Assembly (NCBI GenBank): GCA_913776045.1 | Contig: CAJYOI010000046.1 | Coordinates: 56,952-120,951 of the forward strand | Length of the DNA stretch: 64,000 nt | Origin: an uncultured Sphingomonas sp. | Lineage (GTDB): Bacteria > Pseudomonadota > Alphaproteobacteria > Sphingomonadales > Sphingomonadaceae | Direction of reading: 5' to 3' | Part shown: positions 10,686-19,941 of the stretch, in pieces | How the letters are laid out: each line of letters begins with the position of its first letter | How positions within the stretch are numbered: the first letter of the stretch is position 1 | Notes under the pieces: model-generated | Database searches by the model: none | What the model was told of the DNA's origin: nothing | Seen by the model: only the letters and a program-made list of their open reading frames with translations | Made by a program: the position numbers and the translations under genes

Positions 10686-10755
10686 CCGCCCAGCCGATGC
10701 CGGCCGGCCTGGCGCCGTCTCGCTTGCAACTCCGCTGCTCGCGTGCGGCTTGGGC

Positions 10756-12417
10756 TTACATGTTCGGATAATTCGGTCCCCCGCCGCCTTCGGGCACCAC
10801 CCAGTTGATGTTCTGGGTCGGGTCCTTGATGTCGCACGTTTTGCAATGGACGCAGTTCTGCGCGTTGATGACGAATTTCGGGTCATCCGTTTCCGCACCG
10901 ACCACCTCGTAGACACCGGCCGGGCAATAGCGCTGCGCCGGCTCGTCGAACATCGGCAGATCATAGGCGATCGGAATGTCCGGGTCACGCAGCGTGAGGT
11001 GAACCGGTTGATCTTCCTCGTGATTCGTATTCGACAGGAAGACCGAGGACAGTCGGTCGAAGGTCAGCTTGCCGTCCGGCTTCGGATAGTCGATCGGCGG
11101 GACCAGGTCCTTGCGCCACAGTGTTTCGTTATCCGGCTTGTGATGTAGCGTGAACGGCACCTTCAGGCCGAAATTTTCCAGCCACATCGTAACGCCGGCA
11201 AGGCCGGAGCCGATGAAGTCGCCGAACTTCTTTACCAGCGGCACGACGTTGCGGACCATCGACAACTCGGACTTGACCCAGCTCGCCTCGAACGCTTCCG
11301 GATATGCGGTCAGCTCGTCGTTCGACCGACCCGCGGCGATCGCCAGGAACGCGGCTTCGGCGGCCATCATCGCCGATTTCATCGCGGTGTGCGTGCCCTT
11401 GATCCGCGGTACGTTCAGGAAGCCCGCCGAACAGCCGATCAGCGCGCCGCCGGGGAAGACTAGCTTCGGGATCGACTGCAACCCGCCGTCATTGATCGCG
11501 CGCGCGCCATAGGACACGCGCTTGCCGCCCTCCAGGATCTCGGCGATCGCCGGATGCGTCTTCCACCGCTGCATTTCCTGGAACGGCGACAGATAGGGGT
11601 TGGTGTAGCTGAGCCATGTCACGAAGCCCAAGGCAACCTGCCCGTTCGCCTGATGGTACAGGAACCCGCCGCCGTTCGACCCTTGGGTTTCGCTCAGAGG
11701 CCAGCCCTGGGTGTGGATGACGCGACCGGGAACGTGCTTGTCGGGTGCTATGTCCCACAATTCCTTGACGCCGATGCCGTAGACCTGCGGGTCGCTGTTC
11801 GCCGCAAGGTCGAAATTGCGGATCAGCTCCTTTGTCAGATGGCCGCGCACGCCCTCGGCAAGGAAGGTGTATTTTGCGTGCAGTTCCAGACCCGGCTGAT
11901 AATCGGGCTTGTGCGTGCCGTCGCGCGCGACGCCCATGTCGCCGGTCGCGACGCCCTTCACGCTGCCGTCTTCGTTGAACAGCACTTCGGCCGCGGCGAA
12001 GCCGGGGAAGATCTCGACACCCAGTTCTTCGGCCTTGCCCGCCAGCCAGCGGCAGAGGTTGCCGAGGCTGCCGGTATACGTTCCCTTGTTGTGCATGAAG
12101 CCGGGGGTGAGGACGTGCGGCAGGCTGCGCCGCCCCTTCTTCGTCAGCACCCAATGCTGGTTGTCGGTCACCGGGACTTCGGCGAGCGGACAGCCGTCCT
12201 CGCGCCAATCGGGCAGCAGTTCGTCGAGCGCCTTGGGGTCGATCACCGCACCCGAAAGGATATGCGCGCCGACCTCGGAGCCCTTTTCGAGCACGCAGAC
12301 GGCGAGTTCGCTGCCGGCCTCGTTCGCCAGCTGTTTCAGCCGGATCGCCGCCGACAGGCCCGCGGGGCCTGCGCCGACGATGACCACGTCATAGGGCATC
12401 GACTCCCGATCGGCCAT
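10756..12417 (-). CDS. Electron transfer flavoprotein-ubiquinone oxidoreductase
   Basis: Passes electrons from ETF (fed by acyl-CoA dehydrogenases) to ubiquinone at the inner membrane face. The protein has 553 residues. The FAD-binding motif VVIVGAGPAGLSAAIRL is at about residues 11-27. The quinone-binding and membrane-associating region contains GGALIGCSAGFLNVPRIKGTH. The C-terminal ferredoxin-like domain holds the 4Fe-4S ligands in RYCPAGVYEV and NCVHCKTCDIKDP. The start MADRESMPYD has a GGAG ribosome-binding site 8 bases upstream; the longer frame upstream is antisense to the UDG-like gene. It is divergent from that gene with about 120 bases between starts. Confidence 0.96.
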   Translation of the reverse strand: MADRESMPYDVVIVGAGPAGLSAAIRLKQLANEAGSELAVCVLEKGSEVGAHILSGAVIDPKALDELLPDWREDGCPLAEVPVTDNQHWVLTKKGRRSLPHVLTPGFMHNKGTYTGSLGNLCRWLAGKAEELGVEIFPGFAAAEVLFNEDGSVKGVATGDMGVARDGTHKPDYQPGLELHAKYTFLAEGVRGHLTKELIRNFDLAANSDPQVYGIGVKELWDIAPDKHVPGRVIHTQGWPLSETQGSNGGGFLYHQANGQVALGFVTWLSYTNPYLSPFQEMQRWKTHPAIAEILEGGKRVSYGARAINDGGLQSIPKLVFPGGALIGCSAGFLNVPRIKGTHTAMKSAMMAAEAAFLAIAAGRSNDELTAYPEAFEASWVKSELSMVRNVVPLVKKFGDFIGSGLAGVTMWLENFGLKVPFTLHHKPDNETLWRKDLVPPIDYPKPDGKLTFDRLSSVFLSNTNHEEDQPVHLTLRDPDIPIAYDLPMFDEPAQRYCPAGVYEVVGAETDDPKFVINAQNCVHCKTCDIKDPTQNINWVVPEGGGGPNYPNM

Positions 12418-12538
12418 GTCCGTCTCCAATCCTATTCTTCCGTCGCGCGCCCATCCGTCGCAGTGGCGGGGCGCCTTGCCTTTCCTCCGGTTCCAGCAGA
12501 TTGACGGCCGCGTCAAGACAGCATCCAACGGGCACATA

Positions 12539-13246
12539 ATGGGGGCGGACCAGCATTTCGATTGGGCGGCGAACGCCCGCAGCGTGCTCGACTGGTGGCG
12601 GGACGCAGGCGTCGACGTGCTCGTCGACGACGAACCGCGCGACTGGCTGGCGAAGGCGCCGCCCCCTCCCCGGCCCGCCGACGCTACGGCAGCGCCCGTC
12701 GTTGCGGCACCGGCACTGCCCGATACGCTTGACGCGTTCCTCGCCTGGCGGGTCGGCGAAGACGCGCCGGAAGGGGCACGGCCGGGTGCCGTCATGGCGG
12801 AGGGCGACCCTGCCTCGGCAACCGCCGTCGTCGTCGATTTCGGCGGTGAAGACGGCCTGGTCGGCGGTCAGGCGGGCGCGCTGTTCGACCGGATGCTCGC
12901 CGCGATCGGGCTGTCGCGCGAATCGATCTATCTGATCGGCCTGACAACCGCGCGTCCGCTCGGCGACCGGTTGCCGCCCGAAATGCTGCCGCGGCTCGGC
13001 CCGTTGGCCCGGCACCATCTTTCGCTCGTTGCGCCGGACCGACTCCTGCTGCTCGGTCAAGCGGTGAGCCGTGCGATCGGCGGGACGGACGGCGGGGTCG
13101 ATCAGGGAAATTTACAGCCCGTTAACCTAAACGGATCAGAGATTTCCGTGGTTTCCAGTCTTCATCCGCGCTTCCTCCTGAAGCAGCCGGCGATGAAGGC
13201 GGAAGCGTGGAAGGATCTGCAATTGCTGATGGGGGGATCGCGCTGA
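12539..13246 (+). CDS. Uracil-DNA glycosylase superfamily protein lacking Fe-S cysteines
   Basis: A 235-residue protein whose C-terminal half follows the family 4/5 UDG layout: a glycine-rich stretch then VGGQAGALFDRML, YLIGLTTARPLGDRLPPEM in place of the NVVKCRPPxNRxP segment, a LVAPDRLLLLGQ strand, and SSLHPRFLLKQP in place of the THPAALLR motif. The four cluster cysteines of family 4 are absent, and the GEAPG catalytic motif reads DFGGEDG. The N-terminal third (QHFDWAANARSVLDWWRDAGVD) is also typical of these proteins. Activity is therefore uncertain: it may be a cluster-free glycosylase or a DNA-binding pseudoenzyme. The start at 12539 gives the conserved MGADQHFDW N-terminus. Its stop overlaps the slt start as TGATG. 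Confidence 0.7.
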   Translation: MGADQHFDWAANARSVLDWWRDAGVDVLVDDEPRDWLAKAPPPPRPADATAAPVVAAPALPDTLDAFLAWRVGEDAPEGARPGAVMAEGDPASATAVVVDFGGEDGLVGGQAGALFDRMLAAIGLSRESIYLIGLTTARPLGDRLPPEMLPRLGPLARHHLSLVAPDRLLLLGQAVSRAIGGTDGGVDQGNLQPVNLNGSEISVVSSLHPRFLLKQPAMKAEAWKDLQLLMGGSR

Positions 13247-15042
13247 TGCGCTCCAGCTTCGTAATCGCGGTACTCGCCGCTACCCTGCCGATGGCCGCGC
13301 ACGCCGCCGATCCGGTGGCCGACGCTGCCCCGGACGTCCGCTTCCCGACCACATCCGCCGCGCCCAAGGGCGACGGCATCCCCGATCAGCTCGACGGCGA
13401 GCAGCGCGCCGCCTATCGCGCGGTCTTCGCCTCGATCCGCGCGGGCAAGTGGAGCGACGCGCAGATCCAGCTCGACGCGATGAAGCCGGGGCCATTGCAC
13501 GCCATCGCGCGCGCCGAAATGGTCACTGCCAAGGGCTCGCCCAAGGCCACGCTCGAGCCGCTGCTCGCGCTGCTCGCCGAAGCCCCGGAACTCCCACAGG
13601 CGGCGCAGATCGCGCGCCTCGCCAAGCTGCGCGGCGCCGCGACACTGCCGACGCTGCCGGCCGAACAGCGGCTGGTCTGGTACGATGGCGCCCCCAACCG
13701 CCAGCGCGCCGCCACCGTGAAGAGCGATGCCGCCGCCGTCGACCTGGCGGTCGCGATGCAGCCGCTGATCAAGGACGATCGCGGTCCGGAAGCCGAAGCG
13801 CTCGTCGAAAGCAAGGCCGCGCTGCTGACGCCCGAGGCGCTGGTCGAATGGCGCCAGCGGGTCGCGTGGATCTATTACGTCGATGGCGACGACGCCGCCG
13901 CCCGCCGCGTCGCAGCCCTCGCGCAGACCGGGTCGGGCGACTGGGCCGCACAGGCCGATTGGGTCGCTGGGCTCGCATCGTGGCGATCGAAGGATTTCGC
14001 ATCCGCCTCGGCCAATTTCGGCAACGTCGCCCGTCGCGCGTCGGACGCCGACATGCGCGCCGCCGGACTCTACTGGGCGTCGCGCGCCGACATGGCGAGC
14101 GGCCGGCCCGATATGGTGCAGGGTCGCCTCCAGAGCGCCGCGCAGTTCAGCGAAACCTTCTACGGCCAGCTGGCGCGTCAGGCTTTGGGCATCTCCGCGC
14201 CGCTGACACCGGCGGGCGAGAAGACGACGGCGGAGGACTGGCGCGACCTGTCGCGGCGTCCCAACGTCCGCGTCGCCGCGGCCTTGGTCGAGATCGGCGA
14301 GAGTGAACTGGCCGACGACGTCATCCGTCAGCAGGCGAAGATCGGCGACCGCGCCGACTATGCCGCACTGACCCGCCTTGCCGGGCGGCTCGACTTGGCC
14401 GAAACGCAGCTGTGGCTGTCGCACAATTGTCCGCAGGGCGCGCAGCCGATGATGACCGCACGCTATCCGACGCCGAACTGGACGCCCGACGGGGGCTGGC
14501 GGGTCGACAAGGCGCTGGTTTATGCCCATGCGCTGCAGGAATCGCGCTTCCGCGCCGCGGTGGTCAGCCCGGCCGGGGCGTACGGCCTCATGCAGATCAT
14601 GCCGGCCGCCGCGACCGATTATTCGCGCGAACGCGGGCTCACCGTCGACCGTTCGGCGCTGACCAAGCCGTCGACCAATATCGAAGTCGGCCAGCGCCAC
14701 CTGGAAAAGCTGCGCGACATGGGCATCACCGGCGGCCTGCTGCCCAAGGTGATCGCAGCCTACAACGCCGGCCCGCTGCCGGTGAGCGTGTGGAACGCGC
14801 AGGCGCGCGACGGCGGCGATCCGCTGCTCTATATAGAGAGCATCCCCTATTGGGAGACGCGCGGTTACGTCATGACCGTGCTGCGCAATTACTGGATGTA
14901 TGAAGGCAAGGCCGGCAAGCCGTCGGTCAGCCGTTCGGCGCTGGCGCAGGGTCTGTGGCCGAAATTCCCTGGCATGGCGGGCGCCGGTGCCGTCCGTGTG
15001 TCGGCAAGCGCCGCTCCGAACGCCGTTGCCCGTGCCAATTGA
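13246..15042 (+). CDS. slt: Soluble lytic murein transglycosylase
   Basis: Cleaves the MurNAc-GlcNAc bond of peptidoglycan to leave 1,6-anhydroMurNAc ends, in the periplasm. The protein has 598 residues. Residues 1-20 ([20 protein letters not shown]) form a signal peptide. A long alpha-superhelical U-domain covers about residues 30-400. The C-terminal SLT domain holds the catalytic glutamate in [20 protein letters not shown], then [12 protein letters not shown] and the [10 protein letters not shown] motif. The start overlaps the UDG-like stop, so the two are coupled, as commonly seen for this pair in sphingomonads. moaB starts inside its last codons. Confidence 0.93.
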   Translation: MRSSFVIAVLAATLPMAAHAADPVADAAPDVRFPTTSAAPKGDGIPDQLDGEQRAAYRAVFASIRAGKWSDAQIQLDAMKPGPLHAIARAEMVTAKGSPKATLEPLLALLAEAPELPQAAQIARLAKLRGAATLPTLPAEQRLVWYDGAPNRQRAATVKSDAAAVDLAVAMQPLIKDDRGPEAEALVESKAALLTPEALVEWRQRVAWIYYVDGDDAAARRVAALAQTGSGDWAAQADWVAGLASWRSKDFASASANFGNVARRASDADMRAAGLYWASRADMASGRPDMVQGRLQSAAQFSETFYGQLARQALGISAPLTPAGEKTTAEDWRDLSRRPNVRVAAALVEIGESELADDVIRQQAKIGDRADYAALTRLAGRLDLAETQLWLSHNCPQGAQPMMTARYPTPNWTPDGGWRVDKALVYAHALQESRFRAAVVSPAGAYGLMQIMPAAATDYSRERGLTVDRSALTKPSTNIEVGQRHLEKLRDMGITGGLLPKVIAAYNAGPLPVSVWNAQARDGGDPLLYIESIPYWETRGYVMTVLRNYWMYEGKAGKPSVSRSALAQGLWPKFPGMAGAGAVRVSASAAPNAVARAN

Positions 15043-15556
15043 CGAGAGCATCGCGTTCCGCCCGGTGCGGATCGCGGTGCTGACGGTATCCGATACGCGC
15101 GGTCTTGCCGAGGACCGCTCAGGCGACACACTCGTCGCGCGGATCGAGGACGCCGGCCACGAGGTCGCCGATCGCGCGATCGTGCGGGACGACACCGACG
15201 TGATCGTCGCGCGGCTGCATGGCTGGATCGACGATCCGAAGATCGACTGCATCGTCACGACCGGCGGCACCGGCGTGACCGGCCGCGACGTGACACCCGA
15301 GGCGGTCGAGCGCGTCGCCGACAAGATGATCCCCGGTTTCGGCGAACTTTTCCGCTGGCTCAGCTACGAAAAGATCGGCACCTCGACCATCCAGTCCCGC
15401 GCCTGCGCTTGCGTGGCCCGCGGCACCTACATCTTCGCGCTGCCGGGCTCGACCGGTGCGGTGAAGGACGGATGGGACGGTATCCTCGCGAGCCAGCTCG
15501 ATATCCGGCATCGACCGTGCAACTTCGTCGAGCTGATGCCACGGTTGATGGAATAG
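15032..15556 (+). CDS. moaB: Molybdenum cofactor biosynthesis protein MoaB (MogA-like fold)
   Basis: A 174-residue protein of the MoaB/MogA family, which handles molybdopterin during cofactor assembly, in some species by adenylylation. Motifs: [12 protein letters not shown] near the start, [36 protein letters not shown] and [15 protein letters not shown]. The GTG start at 15032 overlaps the slt stop by 11 bases and gives the family's normal short N-terminus. The closing [12 protein letters not shown] matches MoaB C-termini. No other moa gene lies in the window. Confidence 0.92.
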   Translation: MPIDESIAFRPVRIAVLTVSDTRGLAEDRSGDTLVARIEDAGHEVADRAIVRDDTDVIVARLHGWIDDPKIDCIVTTGGTGVTGRDVTPEAVERVADKMIPGFGELFRWLSYEKIGTSTIQSRACACVARGTYIFALPGSTGAVKDGWDGILASQLDIRHRPCNFVELMPRLME

Positions 15557-15574
15557 GCCTGGCCTCCCCCCGCC

Positions 15575-16249
15575 TCAAGGATCGATCGAGCCGTGCGGTA
15601 TGCCTAGCTGAAGACGCACCAGCGTGTTGCGATTGTCCCTTCCAGCAAGGTTGAGCGTCCACTCCGAGTCATGCATCGGCGGAACGATACTGATCGACTC
15701 CAGGGCGAATGCTAACTTTGCGAGTGGCCACGTCAGCCCCACCCCATCAAAAGTCACGATAACCGCTCCTTTCCCCCGAAGTGGGCGCATGATGCCCAGA
15801 TAGCCATCACGTAAGGGCCAACTGGCGATCAATCGATGGCCGGTGAGCGTAGGCACGATCCCGCGCTGATGCGCAGCCGTGCCACCGCCTCTTGAGATAG
15901 CGTTCTGGTCCTTCGCAAACGTCCACTCCGCCGAGATCGACGCCTTTGGCGTGACTCCCCAGTTGGCATTGCGGTGAATTCTGTAGCCACAGGGGGCGGC
16001 CAGCTTGAACGCATCAATTGGCCTGAGAAGCGCGAACCGTCGGTCGCGGGATCATACGCGGGTGCCATATCCGCGACAGACGAACGGTCCGACGGGCACG
16101 CTCGGTGGGTATCCGGGACGATCGATCGTCTGCGCGTCCGTCGAAAGTTCGCCGTATCCGGTCGGTTCGACGCGGACGTCCAGCGGGCGTTCCAGCGAAG
16201 CCGCGATCGCGGCGCAGTCGGCCGCCATCGACAAAAAGGCAGAGATCAA
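15575..16249 (-). pseudogene. Possible broken gene of unknown function with one in-frame TGA
   Basis: One reading frame of 225 codons stays open from 16249 to 15575 except for a TGA at 16052-16054. The upstream part reads LISAFLSMAADCAAIAASLE and ends CRGYGTRV; the downstream part continues FALLRPIDAFKLAAPCGYRIHRN and ends LVRLQLGIPHGSIDP. Both halves have protein-like composition. The first codon would be a TTG overlapping the stop of the adjacent GFA pseudogene. A frameshift near the TGA is possible too, since another frame there reads AYDPATDGSRFSG. I recognise no family. No other gene is visible between moaB and 16246. Confidence 0.35.
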
Positions 16250-16602
16250 AAACTCGCTCCATCAACCCGATGAATCGTCAACGCATTCACGTCGACGTCC
16301 GGTACACGGCGCAGATTAACCGCCACCGTCGCCGCACCGTCCGACCCCTTGTCCATGGCGAACGCCTCGCACCCGCACGCCATGCAGAAGCGATGCATGA
16401 TCGCGTGCCTGTTGAACGGATAGTCGGCCAGCGCACCCTCCCCGCTATCGAGCGTGAAAGTGTCGCCGGGGAACAAGCTCAGTCAGAAAGCCCTTGCGCT
16501 TGCAGCGCGAGCAGTTGCAACTCATTGCCGTCGCCGGCGCCCCACCGTGTCGCTAAACGGAACCGCGCCGCAATGGCGGCTTCCCGAGCAGCCCATCATC
16601 AT
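16246..16602 (-). pseudogene. GFA (CENP-V/GFA) family protein, frameshifted
   Basis: Three pieces in different frames make one GFA-domain protein. The N-terminal piece from ATG 16602 reads GCSGSRHCGAVPFSDTVG. The middle piece reads AMSCNCSRCKRKGFLTELVPR, at about 16468-16528. The C-terminal piece reads GDTFTLDSGEGALADYPF, HRFCMACGCEAF and VAVNLRRVPDVDVNAL. The family binds zinc through CHC, CNCxxC and CxxCG cysteines; the first of these (CHC) is already RHC here. Two frameshifts, near 16530 and 16470, break it. The gene is divergent from the radical SAM gene, and it is a clear relic rather than a working gene unless the assembly is wrong at both points. Confidence 0.7.
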
Positions 16603-16647
16603 CCCATTCGTTCTTGTCTTGTTCCGTAAGCGCGGTACCATCGCGAC

Positions 16648-17724
16648 ATGGCCCATGCCAAGCCCCGAACCGTCCGCGGCGCCACGCTGAATCAGGAGAG
16701 CACGCGCTTCAACCTGCCGCAGACGGAGGCTGACGGCGACTGGCTGGACGCACGGCCGGATATCGATGGCGCGCCACCGCCGCTGCGCACTACCGTCACG
16801 GTCGAGCGGCCGAAGACGATCATCGCCCGCAACCAGTCGCCCGACGTGCCCTTCGATCGCTCGATCAATCCCTATCGCGGTTGCGAGCACGGCTGCATTT
16901 ACTGTTTCGCGCGACCGAGCCATGCGTTTCACGACCTGTCGCCGGGGCTGGATTTCGAAACGAAACTGTTCGCCAAACCGAGTGCCCCCGATCTGCTGCG
17001 CGCCGAACTCGCCAGGTCGGGCTATGTCTGCCAGCCGATCGCGTTCGGGACGAACACCGATCCCTATCAGCCGATCGAAAGCGACTGGCGGATCACCCGC
17101 GCCTGTCTGGAGGTACTGGCGGCCTGCGACCATCCGGTAACGATCACGACCAAGTCCGACCGCGTAATCCGCGACTTAGACCTGCTCGCGCCGATGGCGG
17201 CGAAAGGGCTGGCGGCGGTGATGGTATCGGTAACCTCGCTCGACCCGAAAGTCGCGATGACACTCGAACCGCGCGCGCCGCATCCCGAGCGTCGGCTGGC
17301 GGCGATCGCCAAGCTTTCGGCGGCGGGGGTTCCGGTGCGGATGTCGATTTCGCCCGTTATTCCTGCGATCACCGACCACGAAGTCGAACGGCTGCTCGCG
17401 CGCGGGGCCGAGGCCGGGGCCTGTGCGGCGGGCTTCATCCCGGTTCGGCTGCCCTGGGAAGTCGCACCGCTGTTCGAGGCATGGCTCGACGCCCATTTTC
17501 CCGACCGAAAGGCGAAAGTGATGGCGACGATCGCATCGCTGCGGGGCGGCAAGCGGAACGATCCGCACTTCTTCACGCGGATGCAGGGCAGCGGGCCGTG
17601 GGCGGAGCTGCTGCGGACGCGGTTTCGCATCGCGTGCCGCAAACACGGGCTGGACGGCGAACGCTACCGGCTGCGCACCGACCTGTTCCGCCGCCCTGCC
17701 GGGGCGCAGGGGGAGTTGTTCTGA
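16648..17724 (+). CDS. PA0069-type radical SAM protein
   Basis: A 358-residue radical SAM enzyme with the cluster motif C79-x3-C83-x2-C86 in YRGCEHGCIYCFARP. The surrounding sequence (PFDRSINPYRGC, HAFHDLSPGLDFETKLFAKP, AFGTNTDPYQPIE) is that of the PA0069 family, related to spore photoproduct lyase but of unproven function. The C-terminal part reads KHGLDGERYRLRTDLFRRP. ATG 16648 follows the divergent GFA pseudogene by 45 bases. Its substrate is not known; repair of a nucleic-acid lesion is only a family-level guess. Confidence 0.88.
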   Translation: MAHAKPRTVRGATLNQESTRFNLPQTEADGDWLDARPDIDGAPPPLRTTVTVERPKTIIARNQSPDVPFDRSINPYRGCEHGCIYCFARPSHAFHDLSPGLDFETKLFAKPSAPDLLRAELARSGYVCQPIAFGTNTDPYQPIESDWRITRACLEVLAACDHPVTITTKSDRVIRDLDLLAPMAAKGLAAVMVSVTSLDPKVAMTLEPRAPHPERRLAAIAKLSAAGVPVRMSISPVIPAITDHEVERLLARGAEAGACAAGFIPVRLPWEVAPLFEAWLDAHFPDRKAKVMATIASLRGGKRNDPHFFTRMQGSGPWAELLRTRFRIACRKHGLDGERYRLRTDLFRRPAGAQGELF

Positions 17725-17772
17725 TGGGGGATCGTGCGACTGCCGTCGCTCGTTAAGCACGCGAAGGAGAGT

Positions 17773-17925
17773 ATGATGACCGACCCCAATGCACCGCAGC
17801 CCGACGAGACGATCCTGGGTGGCGAGTCCGCCGTCCCCGATACCGCCGGGACCGCTGCCGGTGGCGCGAGCGAGGACGCTTCGGCGCCGGCGGACAATAA
17901 CGCGACCACGCCGCCGGAACGGTGA
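17773..17925 (+). CDS. Small acidic disordered protein, unknown function
   Basis: A 50-residue reading frame starting with ATG ATG (17773 or 17776), 4-7 bases after an AGGAG ribosome-binding site at 17764-17768. The product is acidic and low in complexity, rich in Ala, Pro, Gly and Asp (MTDPNAPQPDETILGGE, then GTAAGGASEDASAPADNN), so it is probably disordered. It lies 48 bases after the radical SAM gene on the same strand and is followed by a strong hairpin. The clear ribosome-binding site and terminator support real expression; the function is unknown. Confidence 0.5.
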   Translation: MMTDPNAPQPDETILGGESAVPDTAGTAAGGASEDASAPADNNATTPPER

Positions 17926-17932
17926 TCCCATC

Positions 17933-17966
17933 CACCATCATCCCTGCCGTGGCGGGGATGATGGTG
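17933..17966. terminator. Bidirectional hairpin between convergent genes
   Basis: A 16-bp stem (17933-17948 with 17951-17966, one G-T wobble) around a 2-base gap, placed between the stops of the small plus-strand gene and the minus-strand acyl-CoA synthetase. There is no T-tract. The sequence resembles the REP-like palindromes found elsewhere in the window. Confidence 0.6.
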
Positions 17967-17980
17967 ATACCGAGCGCGCC

Positions 17981-19564
17981 CTACGCCGCCGCGAGCTGGT
18001 AATCCCGATATTTCGCCCGGATCGCGGTCTTCAGCAGCTTGCCCGTCGCCGTGTGGGGCAGTTCGTCGACGAACACGATCTCATCGGGCAGCCACCATTT
18101 CGCGACATATTTCGCGAGATGCGCGATGATCTCGGCCGGCGTCACGTCGCTGTCGGGCTTGCGAACGACGAGCAGGATCGGGCGTTCGTCCCACTTCGGG
18201 TGACGCACGCCGATCGCGGCGGCTTCGGCCACGCCCGGGCAGCCGACTGCGGCATTCTCCAGTTCGACCGAGCTGATCCACTCGCCGCCCGATTTGATGA
18301 CGTCCTTCGACCGGTCAGTGATCCGCATCGTTCCGTCGGGATGCAGCGCGGCGACATCGCCGGTATCGAACCAGCCATCGGCATCGACGCAGTCGCTGTC
18401 CGCCTTGAAATAGCGTTTGACGATCCACGGCCCGCGGATCTGAAGCCGGCCGGCCGCTTCACCATCACGCGGCAGGACCCGGTCCTCGTCATCGACGATG
18501 CGCAGTTCGACGCCGAACGGCACGCGGCCCTGGCGGACGGTCTGGTCGACCCGTTGTTCGAACGTCAGGTCGTCCCAATCGGGGCTCGGCGCGCCCATCG
18601 TGCCGATCGGCGACGTCTCGGTCATGCCCCAGGCGTGCATCACGCGGACGCCCATGTTCATGATCCGCTCGATCATCGCGCGCGGCGCGGCCGATCCGCC
18701 GATCGTGACGACCTTCAGGTATTTCGGCGTCTCGCCGGTCGCGTCCATATGCTGGAACATCGCGAGCCACACGGTCGGAACACCCGCGGTATGCGTCACC
18801 CGTTCCTCGTTCATCAACGTGCAGAGCACCTTGGGGTCGTTGACCGCGGAGAAGACGAGCTTGATCCCCGCCGCCGCACTGGCAAACGGCATGCCCCAGC
18901 CGACCGCATGGAACATCGGCACGATCGGCAGCGCGACCGCCCGGCTGTCGAGGTCGAACACCGCCGGCTGCAGTTCGGCAAGCGCATGGATCATATTCGA
19001 CCGGTGGGTGTAGAGTACGCCCTTCGGGTCGCCGGTCGTCCCGCTGGTGTAGCAGAGCAGGCACGGCTCGCGCTCCGAGCCGGTCACCCACTGATAATCG
19101 CCGTCCTCGGCATCGAGCAGCGCGTCGAATTCGCCGTTGTCGAAGCAGATGTAATGGCGGATCGTCGTCCATTGCGACTTCATGCGCTCCACGATCGGCG
19201 CGAACATCGCGTCGTAGAGCAGGACCTGATCCTCGGCATGGTTGCCGATGAAGGCCAATTGGTCGTCGAACAGTCGCGGGTTGATCGTGTGAATGATTCC
19301 ACCCATGCCGATGACGCCATACCACGCCACCAAATGCCCGACATGATTCATCGCCAGCGTGGCGACTCGCTCACCTTTCCTGACACCCAGACGCTCTAGC
19401 GCCTGCCCCAGCCGCCGCGCGTCACGGTGGACGCCCGACCAGTCTGTCCGCGTCGTGCGACCGTCCGCCCAGCGAGTGACGATCTCACGTTTGCCATGCT
19501 CGCGCGCGGCATGGTCGAGCAGCAGTGGGATCCGAAGCTCCACGTCCTGCATGGCACCAAGCAT
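17981..19564 (-). CDS. Fatty-acyl-CoA synthetase / long-chain AMP-dependent ligase
   Basis: Activates a carboxylic acid to its CoA thioester through an acyl-adenylate. The protein has 527 residues. Motifs of the ANL superfamily are present in order: P-loop [18 protein letters not shown] at about 180-197, adenine loop AWGMTETSP at about 325, hinge [10 protein letters not shown] at about 415, and the catalytic lysine in [12 protein letters not shown] near the C-terminus. The general sequence ([20 protein letters not shown]) groups with medium/long-chain and DmdB-like ligases, so the chain length of the substrate is open. The start at 19564 has a GGAGAG site 5 bases upstream. Confidence 0.92.
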   Translation of the reverse strand: MLGAMQDVELRIPLLLDHAAREHGKREIVTRWADGRTTRTDWSGVHRDARRLGQALERLGVRKGERVATLAMNHVGHLVAWYGVIGMGGIIHTINPRLFDDQLAFIGNHAEDQVLLYDAMFAPIVERMKSQWTTIRHYICFDNGEFDALLDAEDGDYQWVTGSEREPCLLCYTSGTTGDPKGVLYTHRSNMIHALAELQPAVFDLDSRAVALPIVPMFHAVGWGMPFASAAAGIKLVFSAVNDPKVLCTLMNEERVTHTAGVPTVWLAMFQHMDATGETPKYLKVVTIGGSAAPRAMIERIMNMGVRVMHAWGMTETSPIGTMGAPSPDWDDLTFEQRVDQTVRQGRVPFGVELRIVDDEDRVLPRDGEAAGRLQIRGPWIVKRYFKADSDCVDADGWFDTGDVAALHPDGTMRITDRSKDVIKSGGEWISSVELENAAVGCPGVAEAAAIGVRHPKWDERPILLVVRKPDSDVTPAEIIAHLAKYVAKWWLPDEIVFVDELPHTATGKLLKTAIRAKYRDYQLAAA

Positions 19565-19627
19565 CGTCACTCTCCTTCATACCGATCTTTCGAAAGAGAG
19601 TGCCGCACTTGATCCATGCTTGGCAAG

Positions 19628-19888
19628 TCACGCCGCCATGCGCTGGCCCTGCGGCAGGAACGCGTTGAGGTCGCCCGACGTCACGATCGGATCGCACAGC
19701 CGCGGATCGTGCATCATCGCCAGAAAGGCGGCATATTCCGGACGGGTCGGATTACAGACCGCGATGTCCGAGAAGTCGGCGTCGCTGAACGTACCCCGAT
19801 TGGTCACGCGTGGGACACAGACGCTGCCAGCCCCAAATGTGTGCGGCAGAATGGCCTATTCCTGAAGCGTGACGAAGCGGTTGCACAT
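19628..19888 (-). pseudogene. Possible broken small gene with an early in-frame TAG
   Basis: From ATG 19888 (MCNRFVTLQE) one frame runs 86 codons to a TGA at 19628, broken only by a TAG at 19856-19858. After the TAG it reads LPHTFGAGSVCVPRV, then FSDADFSDIAVCNPTRPEYA and FLAMMHDPRL. The last stretch resembles the C-terminal part of small dimeric alpha/beta-barrel (DUF1330-like) proteins, but this is weak. It follows dnaE on the same strand. Either a relic or two short unrelated frames. Nothing else is visible between the acyl-CoA synthetase start and dnaE. Confidence 0.3.
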
Positions 19889-19941
19889 GGGCCGATCGAC
19901 AGCGATCTGACGGGAGCTGTCCGGTGGTGGTCAGCGCCGCG

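Noticed and set aside
19858-19888. MCNRFVTLQE as the start of an SOS-response-associated peptidase (MC at positions 1-2)
   Set aside because: Only the first residues fit; the following sequence has no SRAP motif and meets a TAG after ten codons.
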